Shown: positions 17,428-25,470, counted from the first letter of the stretch. The stretch is DNA of 50,446 bases from Acidobacteriaceae bacterium (GCA_003131585.1 PKVW01000029.1:1-50446); one strand, 5' to 3'. Numbers and translations: made by a program. Notes: generated from the letters alone by a model not told the origin.

Positions 17428-18741
17428 CTACGCTCCCACCGTCGCCGCCGCTTCTTTCGCGACCTCGGCGACTTCCAGCGATTGCTGCAGATAGTTTTCG
17501 AATTCGGCCAGCTTGGGAGCGATCGGTCTCTCTGTCTCGTAGACGCCGGCGAGCACATCGGTCGTCTTCAGGCCGTTGCCGGTGATGCACAACACGGTTG
17601 TTTCCTCGGGCAGGATGCGATCCTGGCGATAGAGTTTGCCGGCGGTGCCCACGGTCACCCCGCCGGCGGTTTCGGTGAAGATGCCTTCGGTCTCCGCCAG
17701 CAGACGGATCGAATCGATCACCTCGGGATCGCTCACATCTTCGGCCCATCCGCCGCTTTGCTTAATGGTCTTGATGGCATAGTGCCCGTCGGCGGGATTG
17801 CCGATGGCAAGCGAACGCGCGATAGTCGCCGGTTTCTGGGGCTCGATCTCCGTGCTGCCGGTCTTTACGGCAGTCGAAATCGGCGAGCATCCGGTAGCCT
17901 GCGCGCCAAAGAACTTCACCGGTTTCTCCTCGACCAACCCGAGCTTGATCAGCTCATCGAACGCCTTCTTGATCTTGGTTATCAACGACCCGCCCGCCAT
18001 CGGAACGACCACATTGTCCGGCAGCCGCCAGCCCAGTTGTTCCGCGATTTCGAAGCCCACAGTCTTCGAGCCCTCGGCGTAATAGGGCCGCAGGTTCACG
18101 TTGACGAAGCCCCAGCGACGCTCTTCGGCGATCTGCGAGCACAGGCGGTTTACTTGATCGTAGTTGCCGTTGATGCGCACCACGTTCGCGCCGAAAACCT
18201 GTGTGCCCAGAATCTTCGCGGGCTCAAGATCGGATGGAATAAGTATCCAGGCTTTCAGCCCCAGCCGCGCGGCATGGGCCGCCACGGCGTTCGCCAGATT
18301 GCCCGTCGAAGAACACGCGACCGTGTCGAAGCCGAAAGCGAGCGCCTGGGCCAGCGCCACGGCCACAGCGCGGTCCTTGAAGCTCAGCGTGGGCAGGCAG
18401 ACGGCGTCATTCTTGAGGTAGAGATTCTGCGCGGCGGTTTGCGCGTCGTTGGTCCCGGCCAGCCGCGCCGCCAGGCGGGGCGCCCGGAATAGAGGCGTGA
18501 ACCCGACCGGCAGCCGGGGCTCAAAGCCTGCGGGCAGCGGCAATAATTCGGCGTAGCGCCACATGTTCGGCGGCCGCTGCGCGATTTCCTCGCGGCTAAA
18601 CGTTCCCTGGGCAATCGAGTCCCGGATAGTGTCGTAGTCATAGGTGATCTCCAGAGGAGAGAAACACTCGTCGCAGATCGAGCGGGGCTGGTTCCCCCAG
18701 CTTCGGCCGCATTCCCGGCAGTGCAGTTCGTAGTGAGCCAT
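17428..18741 (-). CDS. thrC: Threonine-synthase-like PLP enzyme with N-terminal zinc ribbon; candidate homocysteine synthase
   Basis: A fold-type II PLP enzyme of 437 residues. The N-terminus carries a four-Cys zinc ribbon (Cys8, Cys11, Cys23, Cys26). The PLP lysine is Lys122 in LSFKDRA, SSTGNLANAVAAHAA is the substrate loop and MAGGSL binds phosphate. By family it is a threonine synthase, acting on O-phosphohomoserine. However, it lies under a SAM-I riboswitch and is followed at 12 bases by a sulfur-carrier gene, so a sulfhydrylation giving homocysteine must be considered. The start at 18741 matches the family N-terminus. An in-frame TTG at 18819 lies 3 bases behind a perfect AAAGGAGG and would add 26 residues. 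Confidence 0.85.
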   Translation of the reverse strand: MAHYELHCRECGRSWGNQPRSICDECFSPLEITYDYDTIRDSIAQGTFSREEIAQRPPNMWRYAELLPLPAGFEPRLPVGFTPLFRAPRLAARLAGTNDAQTAAQNLYLKNDAVCLPTLSFKDRAVAVALAQALAFGFDTVACSSTGNLANAVAAHAARLGLKAWILIPSDLEPAKILGTQVFGANVVRINGNYDQVNRLCSQIAEERRWGFVNVNLRPYYAEGSKTVGFEIAEQLGWRLPDNVVVPMAGGSLITKIKKAFDELIKLGLVEEKPVKFFGAQATGCSPISTAVKTGSTEIEPQKPATIARSLAIGNPADGHYAIKTIKQSGGWAEDVSDPEVIDSIRLLAETEGIFTETAGGVTVGTAGKLYRQDRILPEETTVLCITGNGLKTTDVLAGVYETERPIAPKLAEFENYLQQSLEVAEVAKEAAATVGA

Positions 18742-18890
18742 ATCGCTACTCGCTTTCTTAGTTCTGTTACAGCAGCGAATAGCTGGGGACGAGCCGGAGA
18801 AAAGAGCCCTAAAATACAAAGGCCTCCTTTCCCCGGAAAAAGGAAAAAGAGGTATCGGAATGCAAATAGAAATAAAGGTTCGCATCCGAA
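18742..18890 (-). promoter_or_regulatory. Expression platform between SAM aptamer and thrC
   Basis: About 150 bases of leader follow the aptamer. An imperfect hairpin CGGATGC/GCATTCCG, with one bulge, begins right after P1 and is followed by a T-rich stretch, so it could act as a terminator. Further on, CCTTTTTCC can pair with GGAAAGG and would hide the perfect Shine-Dalgarno-like AAAGGAGG (18823-18830). Either transcriptional or translational control is therefore possible; I cannot decide which. Confidence 0.45.
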
Positions 18891-19002
18891 TCTCATGTTC
18901 CCCGTTTCCGGGCGGGAGTTGGCACCTGGCGGTCGGGATATATGATCCCGATCCGGTTGCCGTGGCGTCACAGGGCTCGTCCCTCAGCCACTCTGCATGA
19001 AA
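18891..19002 (-). promoter_or_regulatory. SAM-I (S-box) riboswitch aptamer
   Basis: Read on the minus strand, the class-defining features occur in order. P1 is TTTCATG pairing with CATGAGA (19002-18996 and 18897-18891). P2 is GTGGC/GCCAC enclosing the kink-turn and the GAGGGA and GAGCCC segments. Then come the invariant GGCAACC, a P3 hairpin CGGGAT/ATCCCG, the conserved AGGTGCCAACTCC joint, and P4 TCCCG/CGGGG. The core GAGGGA-(n)-GCCC-(n)-GGCAACC-(n)-AGGTGC is diagnostic of S-box RNAs, which shut genes off when S-adenosylmethionine is plentiful. It lies 149 bases upstream of the threonine-synthase-like gene. Confidence 0.93.
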
Positions 19003-19159
19003 TTCAGGTCTGCCCCGAAGAGCAAACTTGTCCACATAATGCTACAACTCCCCCCAGAGCTACGTCAACCGGCGGCAGTTGGACTGTTGGTCACACAGAG
19101 GAGGATTTGACAAGGCGAATTAGGCTTCTGTATGTTCTGTTTGAACTGAAAGCACAGAT

Positions 19160-19684
19160 ATGGCGACATTGACGGGAGTTCAGAAGCAGTACATCCTGCA
19201 CTGGGGGGAGATGGGGACGCGGTGGGGAATCAACCGAACGGTGGCGCAGATTCATGCGCTGCTGTATTTGTCGCCGCGGGCGCTGCCGGCGGAGGAGATT
19301 GCGAAGACGTTGAGCGTAGCGCGGTCGAACGTGAGCACGTCGATCCGGGAGCTGGAGACGTGGGGGATTGTGCGGGCGGTGCATGTGCTGGGGGACCGGC
19401 GGGAACATTATGAGTCGATGAAAGACGTGTGGGAGATGTTCCGGCTGGTGATTGAGCAGAGGAAGCGGCGGGAGATTGATCCGACGCGGGAGCTGCTGCG
19501 GCGGTGCCTGGCGGAACTGGATCCCAAGGAGCCGGGAGCGGACTTTACGCGCGAGAGGCTGGCGGCGATGGCGGGATTTTTCGAAGCGGTGACGGAGTTG
19601 CACGATCAGATGAAGCGGCTGCCGACCGGGACGGTGCGGAAATTGTTGCGAATGGGGACGAAGGTCAGGAAGGCGAAAACCTAA
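19160..19684 (+). CDS. GbsR/MarR-family transcriptional regulator
   Basis: A winged-helix DNA-binding protein of 174 residues. The sequence GVQKQYILHWGEMGTRWGINRTVAQIHALLYL and the helix-turn-helix segment EEIAKTLSVARSNVSTSIRELETWG are typical of the GbsR branch of MarR regulators, followed by the wing (VLGDRREHYE) and a helical dimerisation tail. It is transcribed away from the thrC-moaD operon. The 157 bases between its ATG and the aptamer must hold both promoters. Whether it controls its neighbours is unknown. GbsR homologues respond to choline or to membrane and osmotic signals. Confidence 0.85.
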   Translation: MATLTGVQKQYILHWGEMGTRWGINRTVAQIHALLYLSPRALPAEEIAKTLSVARSNVSTSIRELETWGIVRAVHVLGDRREHYESMKDVWEMFRLVIEQRKRREIDPTRELLRRCLAELDPKEPGADFTRERLAAMAGFFEAVTELHDQMKRLPTGTVRKLLRMGTKVRKAKT

Positions 19685-19802
19685 GAGCTCACGACGGAGG
19701 ATACGTAGGATTTTCTGTGGCTTTCTTTCGAGGGACGCGCACTGTCGTTCCGCCTGCCTGGACGAATTATTTTTCTTCGTTCGGCAGGAGCACAGGCGCT
19801 AC

Positions 19803-19862
19803 GGCGGATTGCATAGTTCCTTCGGGCCCAAAGGACAGGCCCTCAGGATGACAGGCTGGTTT
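19803..19862. repeat. Candidate dispersed intergenic repeat (ccctcaggatgacag type)
   Basis: The stretch ttccttcgggcccaaagg followed by ccctcaggatgacaggctgg resembles an interspersed repeat I recall from GC-rich Acidobacteria-like genomes, which when translated gives spurious peptides beginning CHPE. It is imperfectly palindromic and lies between two genes on the same strand. Only one copy is in the window, so the call rests on recognition. Confidence 0.35.
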
Positions 19863-19895
19863 GTATAGTTGAATTTGAAGAGGTGGGCTGAGGCG

Positions 19896-20570
19896 ATGGC
19901 GCAAGCGGGTGGTGGTGAGCAGAAAAAGATTTGGATGACGACGACGGGACTGCCGCTGACGATTGCGCTGGAGTGGCCGTTCCACCGGTCGACCTCGGGG
20001 GCGGATTTCTGGGTGCTGCATGGGGACATCCGGCTGGAGAATTCGGATGGACTGCATGCGCCGGTGGCGGTGAATTTGTCGGCTACGGTGCGGGAAGTGC
20101 TGGCGTCGCTGGAACCGAAGGATGTTGAGGCTCCGGTGATCAACGCGCTACGCAAGGAAGTGGACCGGAGGCAGATTGAGTTTGTGAAGTCGGGGAAGCT
20201 GAAGCCGGTGGCGTTTTCGAGCCGGCACTATGACTTCAGGCGGCAGAAGTGGGTGTTTGGCAAGGCTACCGATGAGGCGATTGCGACGTTTGTGGAGCGG
20301 AAGGTTTATTGGCAGAACGTTTATTGGAACAACGGTGGGGATAAGCGAGTTTGGATTGGGGATCCGACGGAGGCGCAGTATCTAGAGACTACTCCGGAGC
20401 ATTTGGTAGAAATTGCGGGCCGGCTGGTGGCGGCGGATGGACTGGTGCGGATGGAAGGCGAGTGGGCGGAGGCGACTTCGGGACTGATGGGGCAGGCGGA
20501 AAGATTTGAGGCCACGATGCGGAGTGCGGTGGAAGAGTTGGAGAAGAAGCACGCGTTTGAGAGAGGGTAA
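19896..20570 (+). CDS. Protein of unknown function, about 224 residues
   Basis: I do not recognise the family. The reading frame is long, has consistent third-position bias and shows no signal peptide or membrane helix, so it should be cytosolic. The ATG at 19896 is preferred over the TTG at 19869 because GAGG-type purines precede it. Visible features are an Arg/Lys-rich middle (SSRHYDFRRQKWVFGKATDE), several Trp and Tyr residues (YWQNVYWNNGGDKRVWIGD) and an acidic helical C-terminus (RFEATMRSAVEELEKKHAFERG). It lies downstream of the GbsR-like regulator, 211 bases away. Confidence 0.6.
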   Translation: MAQAGGGEQKKIWMTTTGLPLTIALEWPFHRSTSGADFWVLHGDIRLENSDGLHAPVAVNLSATVREVLASLEPKDVEAPVINALRKEVDRRQIEFVKSGKLKPVAFSSRHYDFRRQKWVFGKATDEAIATFVERKVYWQNVYWNNGGDKRVWIGDPTEAQYLETTPEHLVEIAGRLVAADGLVRMEGEWAEATSGLMGQAERFEATMRSAVEELEKKHAFERG

Positions 20571-20649
20571 GGCGAACGCTTTGACCGCGCGGGTTCCTAC
20601 GGATAGATCTTCCTGGGCAGCAGATTCACAGTTCTGGTCTTCCTTGTGA

Positions 20650-20751
20650 CCTTCCCTTCTAGTCTCCCTTTCTAGGCAGGTGGGGGGGGCGCTGCTGAAC
20701 TTTGTTACGGAGTTCTCCAAGGAGATTCATCGGAAGCTGGGAATGAAATAA
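20650..20751 (+). pseudogene. Possible 3' remnant of a coding sequence with an 8-G run
   Basis: An open stretch ends with GALLNFVTEFSKEIHRKLGMK and a TAA stop at 20749-20751, which reads like the natural end of a protein. Upstream it is closed by a TGA at 20647. A run of eight G (20682-20689) is a frameshift-prone tract. No longer frame can be recovered on either side of the run by eye. It may be a gene remnant or chance. Confidence 0.25.
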
Positions 20752-20853
20752 GGCGGGCAATCGTTGAGTGTGGTCAGGCCGACATCGACTTGTGACGTGT
20801 TGACCTGCGCGAGTGCCTATATCATCGGGAACCGATTGCCTGACAGTCATGAC

Positions 20854-23532
20854 TCACTGCAACAGCGTGCCTCCGTTGCCATTGGGCTCTTCTTCGGGCG
20901 CCAGCACTACGGCGGCGGCTACGCGGTCGCCGGGCTCGAGATGCAGGAGGCGGACGCCCTGGGCGTTGCGGCCGGATTCGCGGATGGTTTTCGAATCCAT
21001 GCGGATGATTTTGCCGTACTGGCTGATGAGCATGACCTGGGAGTTCTCGTCGACCAGAGCGATGCCCACGACTTTGCCGACGCGCTCGGTCGTCTTAATG
21101 TTGATGACGCCCTTGCCGGCGCGGTTGGTGAGGCGGTATTCGTCGGCGGGAGTGCGCTTGCCGTATCCGTTTTCGGTGACGGAGAGAATGAGGGTGCCTT
21201 TCTGAGTGAGGTCCACGACTTCGGCGCTCGCCGCCTGGCCCTCGGCGGCCGCTGACGCGTCCGGGACAGGCGAGGCGGTTGTCCCCACACGGTCGTCGCC
21301 CGGTCTTGGGGTTACGGCCATGCCTACCATGTAGTCGCCTTCTTCCAGGTGGATGCCGTTGACGCCATAGGCGGCGCGGCCCATGGAGCGGACGTGGTTT
21401 TCGTCGAAGCGGACGGCCATGCCTTCGTGGGAGGCTAGGAAAACGATCTGGTTGCCGTTGGTGATGCGGGCGGCGACGAGTTCGTCTCCGTCTTCGATGT
21501 TGATGGCATTGATGCCGTTGGCGCGGACGTGCATGAACTCGCGGAGTTCGGATTTCTTCACCAGGCCGTTGCGGGTGGCGAAGAAGATGTACTTGTTTTC
21601 TTCTTCGAGATTGCGCACGGCGAGCATGGTGCGCACGGTCTCGCCGGGTTGCAGGCCGATGAGGTTGCCAACGTGCTTGCCCTTGCCGGCGGCGCTGACG
21701 TCGGGAATTTCGTAGACCTTGAGCCAATAGACGCGGCCCTTGTTGGTGAAGATAAGGATGTAGGCGTGAGTGGAGGCAATGAAGAGGTGCTCCACGAAAT
21801 CCTCGTCGCGAGTCTTCATGCCGGTGCGTCCGACGCCGCCGCGGCGCTGCATGCGGTAGGTGGAGATGGGCGTGCGCTTCATGTAGCCGGAGTGGCTGAC
21901 AGTGACCGCGACCTGCTCATCGGCGATGAGATCTTCGAGGAAGATTTCGGCGGCTTCGTCTTCGATGCGGGTGCGGCGCTCGTCGCCGTAGAGTTCTTTT
22001 ACTTCTTCGAGTTCCTTGACGATAACGCCGCGAAGCTTCTTTTCGGAGCCGAGGATGGATTCATAATCTTCGATGCGGCCGCGGACTTCTTTCAGCTCGT
22101 TGGAAATTTCGTCGATGGAGAGCTTGGTGAGGCGATGCAATTGCAGTTCGAGGATGGCATCGGCCTGGCGCGAGGTGAAAGGCTTTTCGAGGTCGAGCTT
22201 GGGAGCGCGGCCGGAGGTGCTGATGTCGATTTTCTTGCCGCCAAAGTAGGCGACTAAATTCTCGCGGGCATCGGCGCGGTTGGCGCTGGCGCGGATGATG
22301 GCGATGACGTTGTCGAGGTGATCGAGCGCGTTGAGATAGCCCTCGAGAATGTGCTCGCGATCTTTCGCTTTCTGCAGCAGGAAGGCGGTACGGCGGCGGA
22401 CAACCTCGACGCGATGATTGATGAAGTGCTTGATGGCCTGAATCAGGCCCATTTCGCGAGGCTGGCCGTTGACCACCGCGAGCAGGATCATGGAAAAACT
22501 TTCCTGCATGGCGGTGTGTTTGAAGAGCTGGTTGAGAACGATCTGAGGCTCGGCGCCGCGTTTCAACTCGACCACGATGCGCATCCCGTCGCGATCGCTT
22601 TCGTCGCGGATATCGGAAATGTCTTCGATGTCTTTATCGTTGACCAGTTGGGCGATGCGTTCGACCAGGCGGGCCTTGTTTACCTGATAAGGAATTTCGG
22701 TGACGATGACGGCTTGGCGGTCCTTGGAGATGCTTTCAATGGCGGCTTTGGCGCGCATCATGAAGCGGCCGCGGCCGGTGCGGTAGGCTTCGAAGACTCC
22801 GGCGCGTCCGTGGATGACGCCGGCGGTGGGGAAATCAGGGCCCTGGACGAACTTCAGAATTTCGGCGAGCTGGGCGTTCGGGTTATTGATGAGAGTGATG
22901 GTAGCGTCGACGATTTCGGTTAGATTGTGGGGCGGAATTTTTGTGGCCATGCCGACCGCGATTCCGTCGGAGCCATTGATGAGCAGGTTGGGAATTCGCG
23001 TGGGGAGAACGTCAGGCTCGACTTCGCTGCCATCGTAGTTGGGGCGGAAATCGACAGTCTCTTTGTCGAGATCTTCGAGCAGCGCAGTGGCGACTTGCGC
23101 GAGCTTGGCTTCGGTGTAGCGATCGGCTGCGGGGGGATCTCCGTCGACGGAGCCGAAATTTCCCTGACCGAAGATGAGCGGATAGCGCAGGCTCCAGGTT
23201 TGAGCTAGGCGCACGAGAGCGTCATACACAGCGAGGTTGCCGTGAGGATGGTACTTGCCCATGACTTCGCCGACGATTCTGGCGCACTTACGCGTGGCTT
23301 TGTTGGGCTGAAGACCCATCTGCTGCATGGTATAGAGAATGCGGCGATGCACGGGCTTGAGTCCGTCGCGGATATCGGGCAGCGCGCGGCCGATGATGAC
23401 CGACATGGAATAGTCGAGATACGACTTGCGCATCTCGTCTTCAATGTTGACGGGCTGAATGTGCAGAGCGCCGGGACTGCCGTCGCCGGGCGGAGGAGCC
23501 AGGGGAAGTTCGGGATTATTATCGTCGGGCAT
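20854..23532 (-). CDS. gyrA: DNA gyrase subunit A
   Basis: The breakage-reunion subunit of DNA gyrase, 892 residues, full length. The winged-helix domain has the catalytic Tyr139 in AADRYTEAKL. The C-terminal pinwheel carries the gyrase-specific box QRRGGVG, which separates it from topoisomerase IV ParC. A low-complexity Ala/Ser/Gly-rich insert (around SPVPDASAAAEGQAASAE) sits between blades. In the quinolone-determining region the sequence is YHPHGNLAVYD (Asn99, Leu100, Asp104), where E. coli has Asp82-Ser83 and Asp87. The gene stands alone on the minus strand with its own promoter upstream. Confidence 0.98.
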   Translation of the reverse strand: MPDDNNPELPLAPPPGDGSPGALHIQPVNIEDEMRKSYLDYSMSVIIGRALPDIRDGLKPVHRRILYTMQQMGLQPNKATRKCARIVGEVMGKYHPHGNLAVYDALVRLAQTWSLRYPLIFGQGNFGSVDGDPPAADRYTEAKLAQVATALLEDLDKETVDFRPNYDGSEVEPDVLPTRIPNLLINGSDGIAVGMATKIPPHNLTEIVDATITLINNPNAQLAEILKFVQGPDFPTAGVIHGRAGVFEAYRTGRGRFMMRAKAAIESISKDRQAVIVTEIPYQVNKARLVERIAQLVNDKDIEDISDIRDESDRDGMRIVVELKRGAEPQIVLNQLFKHTAMQESFSMILLAVVNGQPREMGLIQAIKHFINHRVEVVRRRTAFLLQKAKDREHILEGYLNALDHLDNVIAIIRASANRADARENLVAYFGGKKIDISTSGRAPKLDLEKPFTSRQADAILELQLHRLTKLSIDEISNELKEVRGRIEDYESILGSEKKLRGVIVKELEEVKELYGDERRTRIEDEAAEIFLEDLIADEQVAVTVSHSGYMKRTPISTYRMQRRGGVGRTGMKTRDEDFVEHLFIASTHAYILIFTNKGRVYWLKVYEIPDVSAAGKGKHVGNLIGLQPGETVRTMLAVRNLEEENKYIFFATRNGLVKKSELREFMHVRANGINAINIEDGDELVAARITNGNQIVFLASHEGMAVRFDENHVRSMGRAAYGVNGIHLEEGDYMVGMAVTPRPGDDRVGTTASPVPDASAAAEGQAASAEVVDLTQKGTLILSVTENGYGKRTPADEYRLTNRAGKGVINIKTTERVGKVVGIALVDENSQVMLISQYGKIIRMDSKTIRESGRNAQGVRLLHLEPGDRVAAAVVLAPEEEPNGNGGTLLQ

Positions 23533-23665
23533 GGTTAGCTTCCAGCTCTTAAGCTTCTAGCTCTTTCAGTTCATGGGACGGCATACTGGGTCGATCTCTA
23601 GAATCGCCCAAGTCGTCGCTAAACGGTTGTATTTACAGGCGGTTAGTTGGATCTTGTCGAATGAT

Positions 23666-23693
23666 ATTGTACCACGGTGCGCGGCTGTGAAAA
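23666..23693 (-). promoter_or_regulatory. Candidate sigma-70 promoter of gyrA
   Basis: On the minus strand TTTTCA (23688-23693), a 16-base spacer and TACAAT (23666-23671) match the -35/-10 pattern 4/6 and 5/6. Transcription would start about 125 bases before the gyrA ATG, leaving a long leader. Two in-frame features do not compete for this space. Confidence 0.5.
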
Positions 23694-23745
23694 CTGTGAC
23701 TGGGGGAGATTGTTGCCTATGGCGATTCTGGCGCGCGGTCGGTGA

Positions 23746-23820
23746 GGAGCGAACCTCAGCGCCTAAATGCGCAATGGGGATGATGGTTTGCGGCACGCGT
23801 GAAGGCGTGCCCTGATACGA
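23746..23820. repeat. REP-like palindromic intergenic repeat
   Basis: The centre is a perfect hairpin GGCACGC/GCGTGCC with a 6-base loop (23792-23798, 23805-23811), flanked by tgcggcacgc and ccctgatacgaa. I recall this arrangement as a dispersed element of Terriglobia-like genomes, but only one copy is in this window. The rest of the 349-bp space between gyrA and the next gene holds the gyrA promoter and nothing else I can identify. Confidence 0.45.
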
Positions 23821-23881
23821 ATCCTGGTTTTCAAGCCAGCCGTGCTGACCCCGTTCGCAATGCGCCGCCAAGGAATGTCTC

Positions 23882-24580
23882 TTAGGGGCGGGTGATGACC
23901 TCGTTGGGTGACGAGGGAAGGACGAATCTGACGCTTCGAGCGGCATTGGTTTGGAGGGTTTGGGAGAGGTTAAGGACAGAGAGGTCGATCTTCTTGTTCC
24001 AGTATCCGTCGGTGTAGAAATCGCCGCGGGCGTAGAGGACGCCGTCGGCGATGGTGTAGTCGCGGACTTCCTCGCTATGTCCATCGCGAAAGATTAGGAT
24101 GGCTGGCGGCAGATCGTGGGAAGGAACTACGGCGGTGCTGGAAGTAAGAGTGAGCGGAAGGGCATCGCCGTCGGCTGGGTTGCTGGCGACGCGGACGTAG
24201 CGTCCGCGTTGGAGTTCAATCATCAGAGGCTGGGTGGGATCGTTGGCCGGACGGCCGATTTCGGGTTGGGCGAGAGAATCCGCCGAGCCGGACATGGCGC
24301 GGGCTGCTTGCAGCAGAAACGCGGGCGGCTCCGAGGCGACGGGGTAACCGGTGGAGTAGATGTCGTCGGGATTGAAGGAATCGCCGAAGAATGGGAAAGG
24401 CAGAGAAGTGAGTGGCGAAGATCTGCGGAATCCGGACGGATGTGCGTTCGGTCCAAAAGCAAGCCTGCCTGTGGGCGTGTGTGAACGGGAGATCGCGGGA
24501 CGAGGGTGTGCGACTCTTTGGGCTGCGGCCCATGATGGGGCGAGAGCTGCTAGAAGCGCGAAAAGGGCGAGTGATCGCAT
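23882..24580 (-). CDS. Secreted protein of unknown function, paralogue of the upstream gene
   Basis: The start at 24580 gives a good signal peptide (MRSLALFALLAALAPSWAAAQ) and lies 1 base after the stop of the upstream gene, indicating translational coupling. The mature protein (about 212 residues) has a Pro/Ser-rich N-terminal half and a C-terminal region with LIFRDGHSEEVRDYTIADGVLY and KKIDLSVLNLSQT. That region is similar to LVFKDGHQLQVENYAIVSQTLY and KIALADLDLPAT of the neighbour, so the pair arose by tandem duplication of a C-terminal module. The module resembles short beta-rich domains of other Acidobacteria secreted proteins. Function unknown. Confidence 0.72.
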   Translation of the reverse strand: MRSLALFALLAALAPSWAAAQRVAHPRPAISRSHTPTGRLAFGPNAHPSGFRRSSPLTSLPFPFFGDSFNPDDIYSTGYPVASEPPAFLLQAARAMSGSADSLAQPEIGRPANDPTQPLMIELQRGRYVRVASNPADGDALPLTLTSSTAVVPSHDLPPAILIFRDGHSEEVRDYTIADGVLYARGDFYTDGYWNKKIDLSVLNLSQTLQTNAARSVRFVLPSSPNEVITRP

Positions 24581-24581
24581 G

Positions 24582-25328
24582 TCAGTTGGCCTGGGCCGAG
24601 GGCGGCAGTTGGAAAGTGACACCCTGGTTGTCGTTTTGTTTTTCGGTGGCCGGGAGGTCGAGATCCGCTAAAGCGATCTTGCGGGGATGGCCGCGGGTTA
24701 GGTCGTAGAGTGTTTGGCTGACGATGGCATAGTTTTCGACCTGGAGTTGATGGCCGTCCTTGAAGACCAGAGTGGTCGGGGGCCGCGGGGGCTCGGAATC
24801 GGAGTTCGATTCTGCGGAGCTGTCGCTCGCGCTTCGCGCGTGGGCTGGGCCTTCATAGGTCGGAGGGATGTAGGAATCGCGGCCTGATCCGCGGCGGTCG
24901 AAGATGGTGGGGCCGCCTTGATATTCGTCGTCGTCATCTTCGTCAGTGTTGGCGGGAGCGGCGTCTGCGACGTAGGGAAACGGCACAGCGTAGACATAGG
25001 GGTAGTAGACGTCTCCCTGTCCGGCGCCGCTGCGATGGTGGTGGTGGTGCTCCATGCTGCCGCCGTTCGAGGTGTGGGTGGAATGTGAAGTGGAAAATGT
25101 GACGCCTGAGTTGGCCGGTGCGGATCCGGTGTGAGCGAAGGAGCCGACGGAGGCGGTTCCGCCGGAACTGTGGCCAGAGCCGGAAGAACTGGCCGATGCG
25201 CTGTCGTGTTGAGCAGGGCTGAGGGAGACTAGAACCAGCGGAAGCAGAAGAACCATGAAAAGCGCTGACGGAAACGGGCGCTGGACGGGGCGTTTCACGA
25301 GATCATGATACTCCAATGGGAAGGTCAT
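24582..25328 (-). CDS. Secreted or membrane-anchored low-complexity protein of unknown function
   Basis: A protein of 248 residues with one N-terminal hydrophobic segment (about 22-38), then a Ser/Gly/Thr/His-rich region that includes a natural run of five His, an acidic run (DEDDDDE) and a Tyr/Pro-rich stretch. The C-terminal 60 residues carry the FKDGHQLQVENYAIVSQTLYDL module shared with the next gene. The composition suggests an extended, surface-exposed and possibly metal-binding spacer in front of a small folded domain. No known family can be named. It is the first gene of a two-gene unit. Confidence 0.7.
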   Translation of the reverse strand: MTFPLEYHDLVKRPVQRPFPSALFMVLLLPLVLVSLSPAQHDSASASSSGSGHSSGGTASVGSFAHTGSAPANSGVTFSTSHSTHTSNGGSMEHHHHHRSGAGQGDVYYPYVYAVPFPYVADAAPANTDEDDDDEYQGGPTIFDRRGSGRDSYIPPTYEGPAHARSASDSSAESNSDSEPPRPPTTLVFKDGHQLQVENYAIVSQTLYDLTRGHPRKIALADLDLPATEKQNDNQGVTFQLPPSAQAN

Positions 25329-25470
25329 GGCGCACCTCTATCTTCATTTTAGATCGCGATGTGGTGAGGTGGTGCGGGGAGATTGTAGAGAATTGTAAGG
25401 CGCGGATAAGGGCAGTCTTTAAAGCAAAATCTTTACCACAGGGGATGCAGAGGGCACAGAGTAAACCTGG

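Noticed and set aside
17185-18492. A 435-codon open frame on the plus strand opposite the threonine-synthase-like and carrier genes.
   Set aside because: It has no recognisable domain and is explained by the codon bias of the opposite strand.
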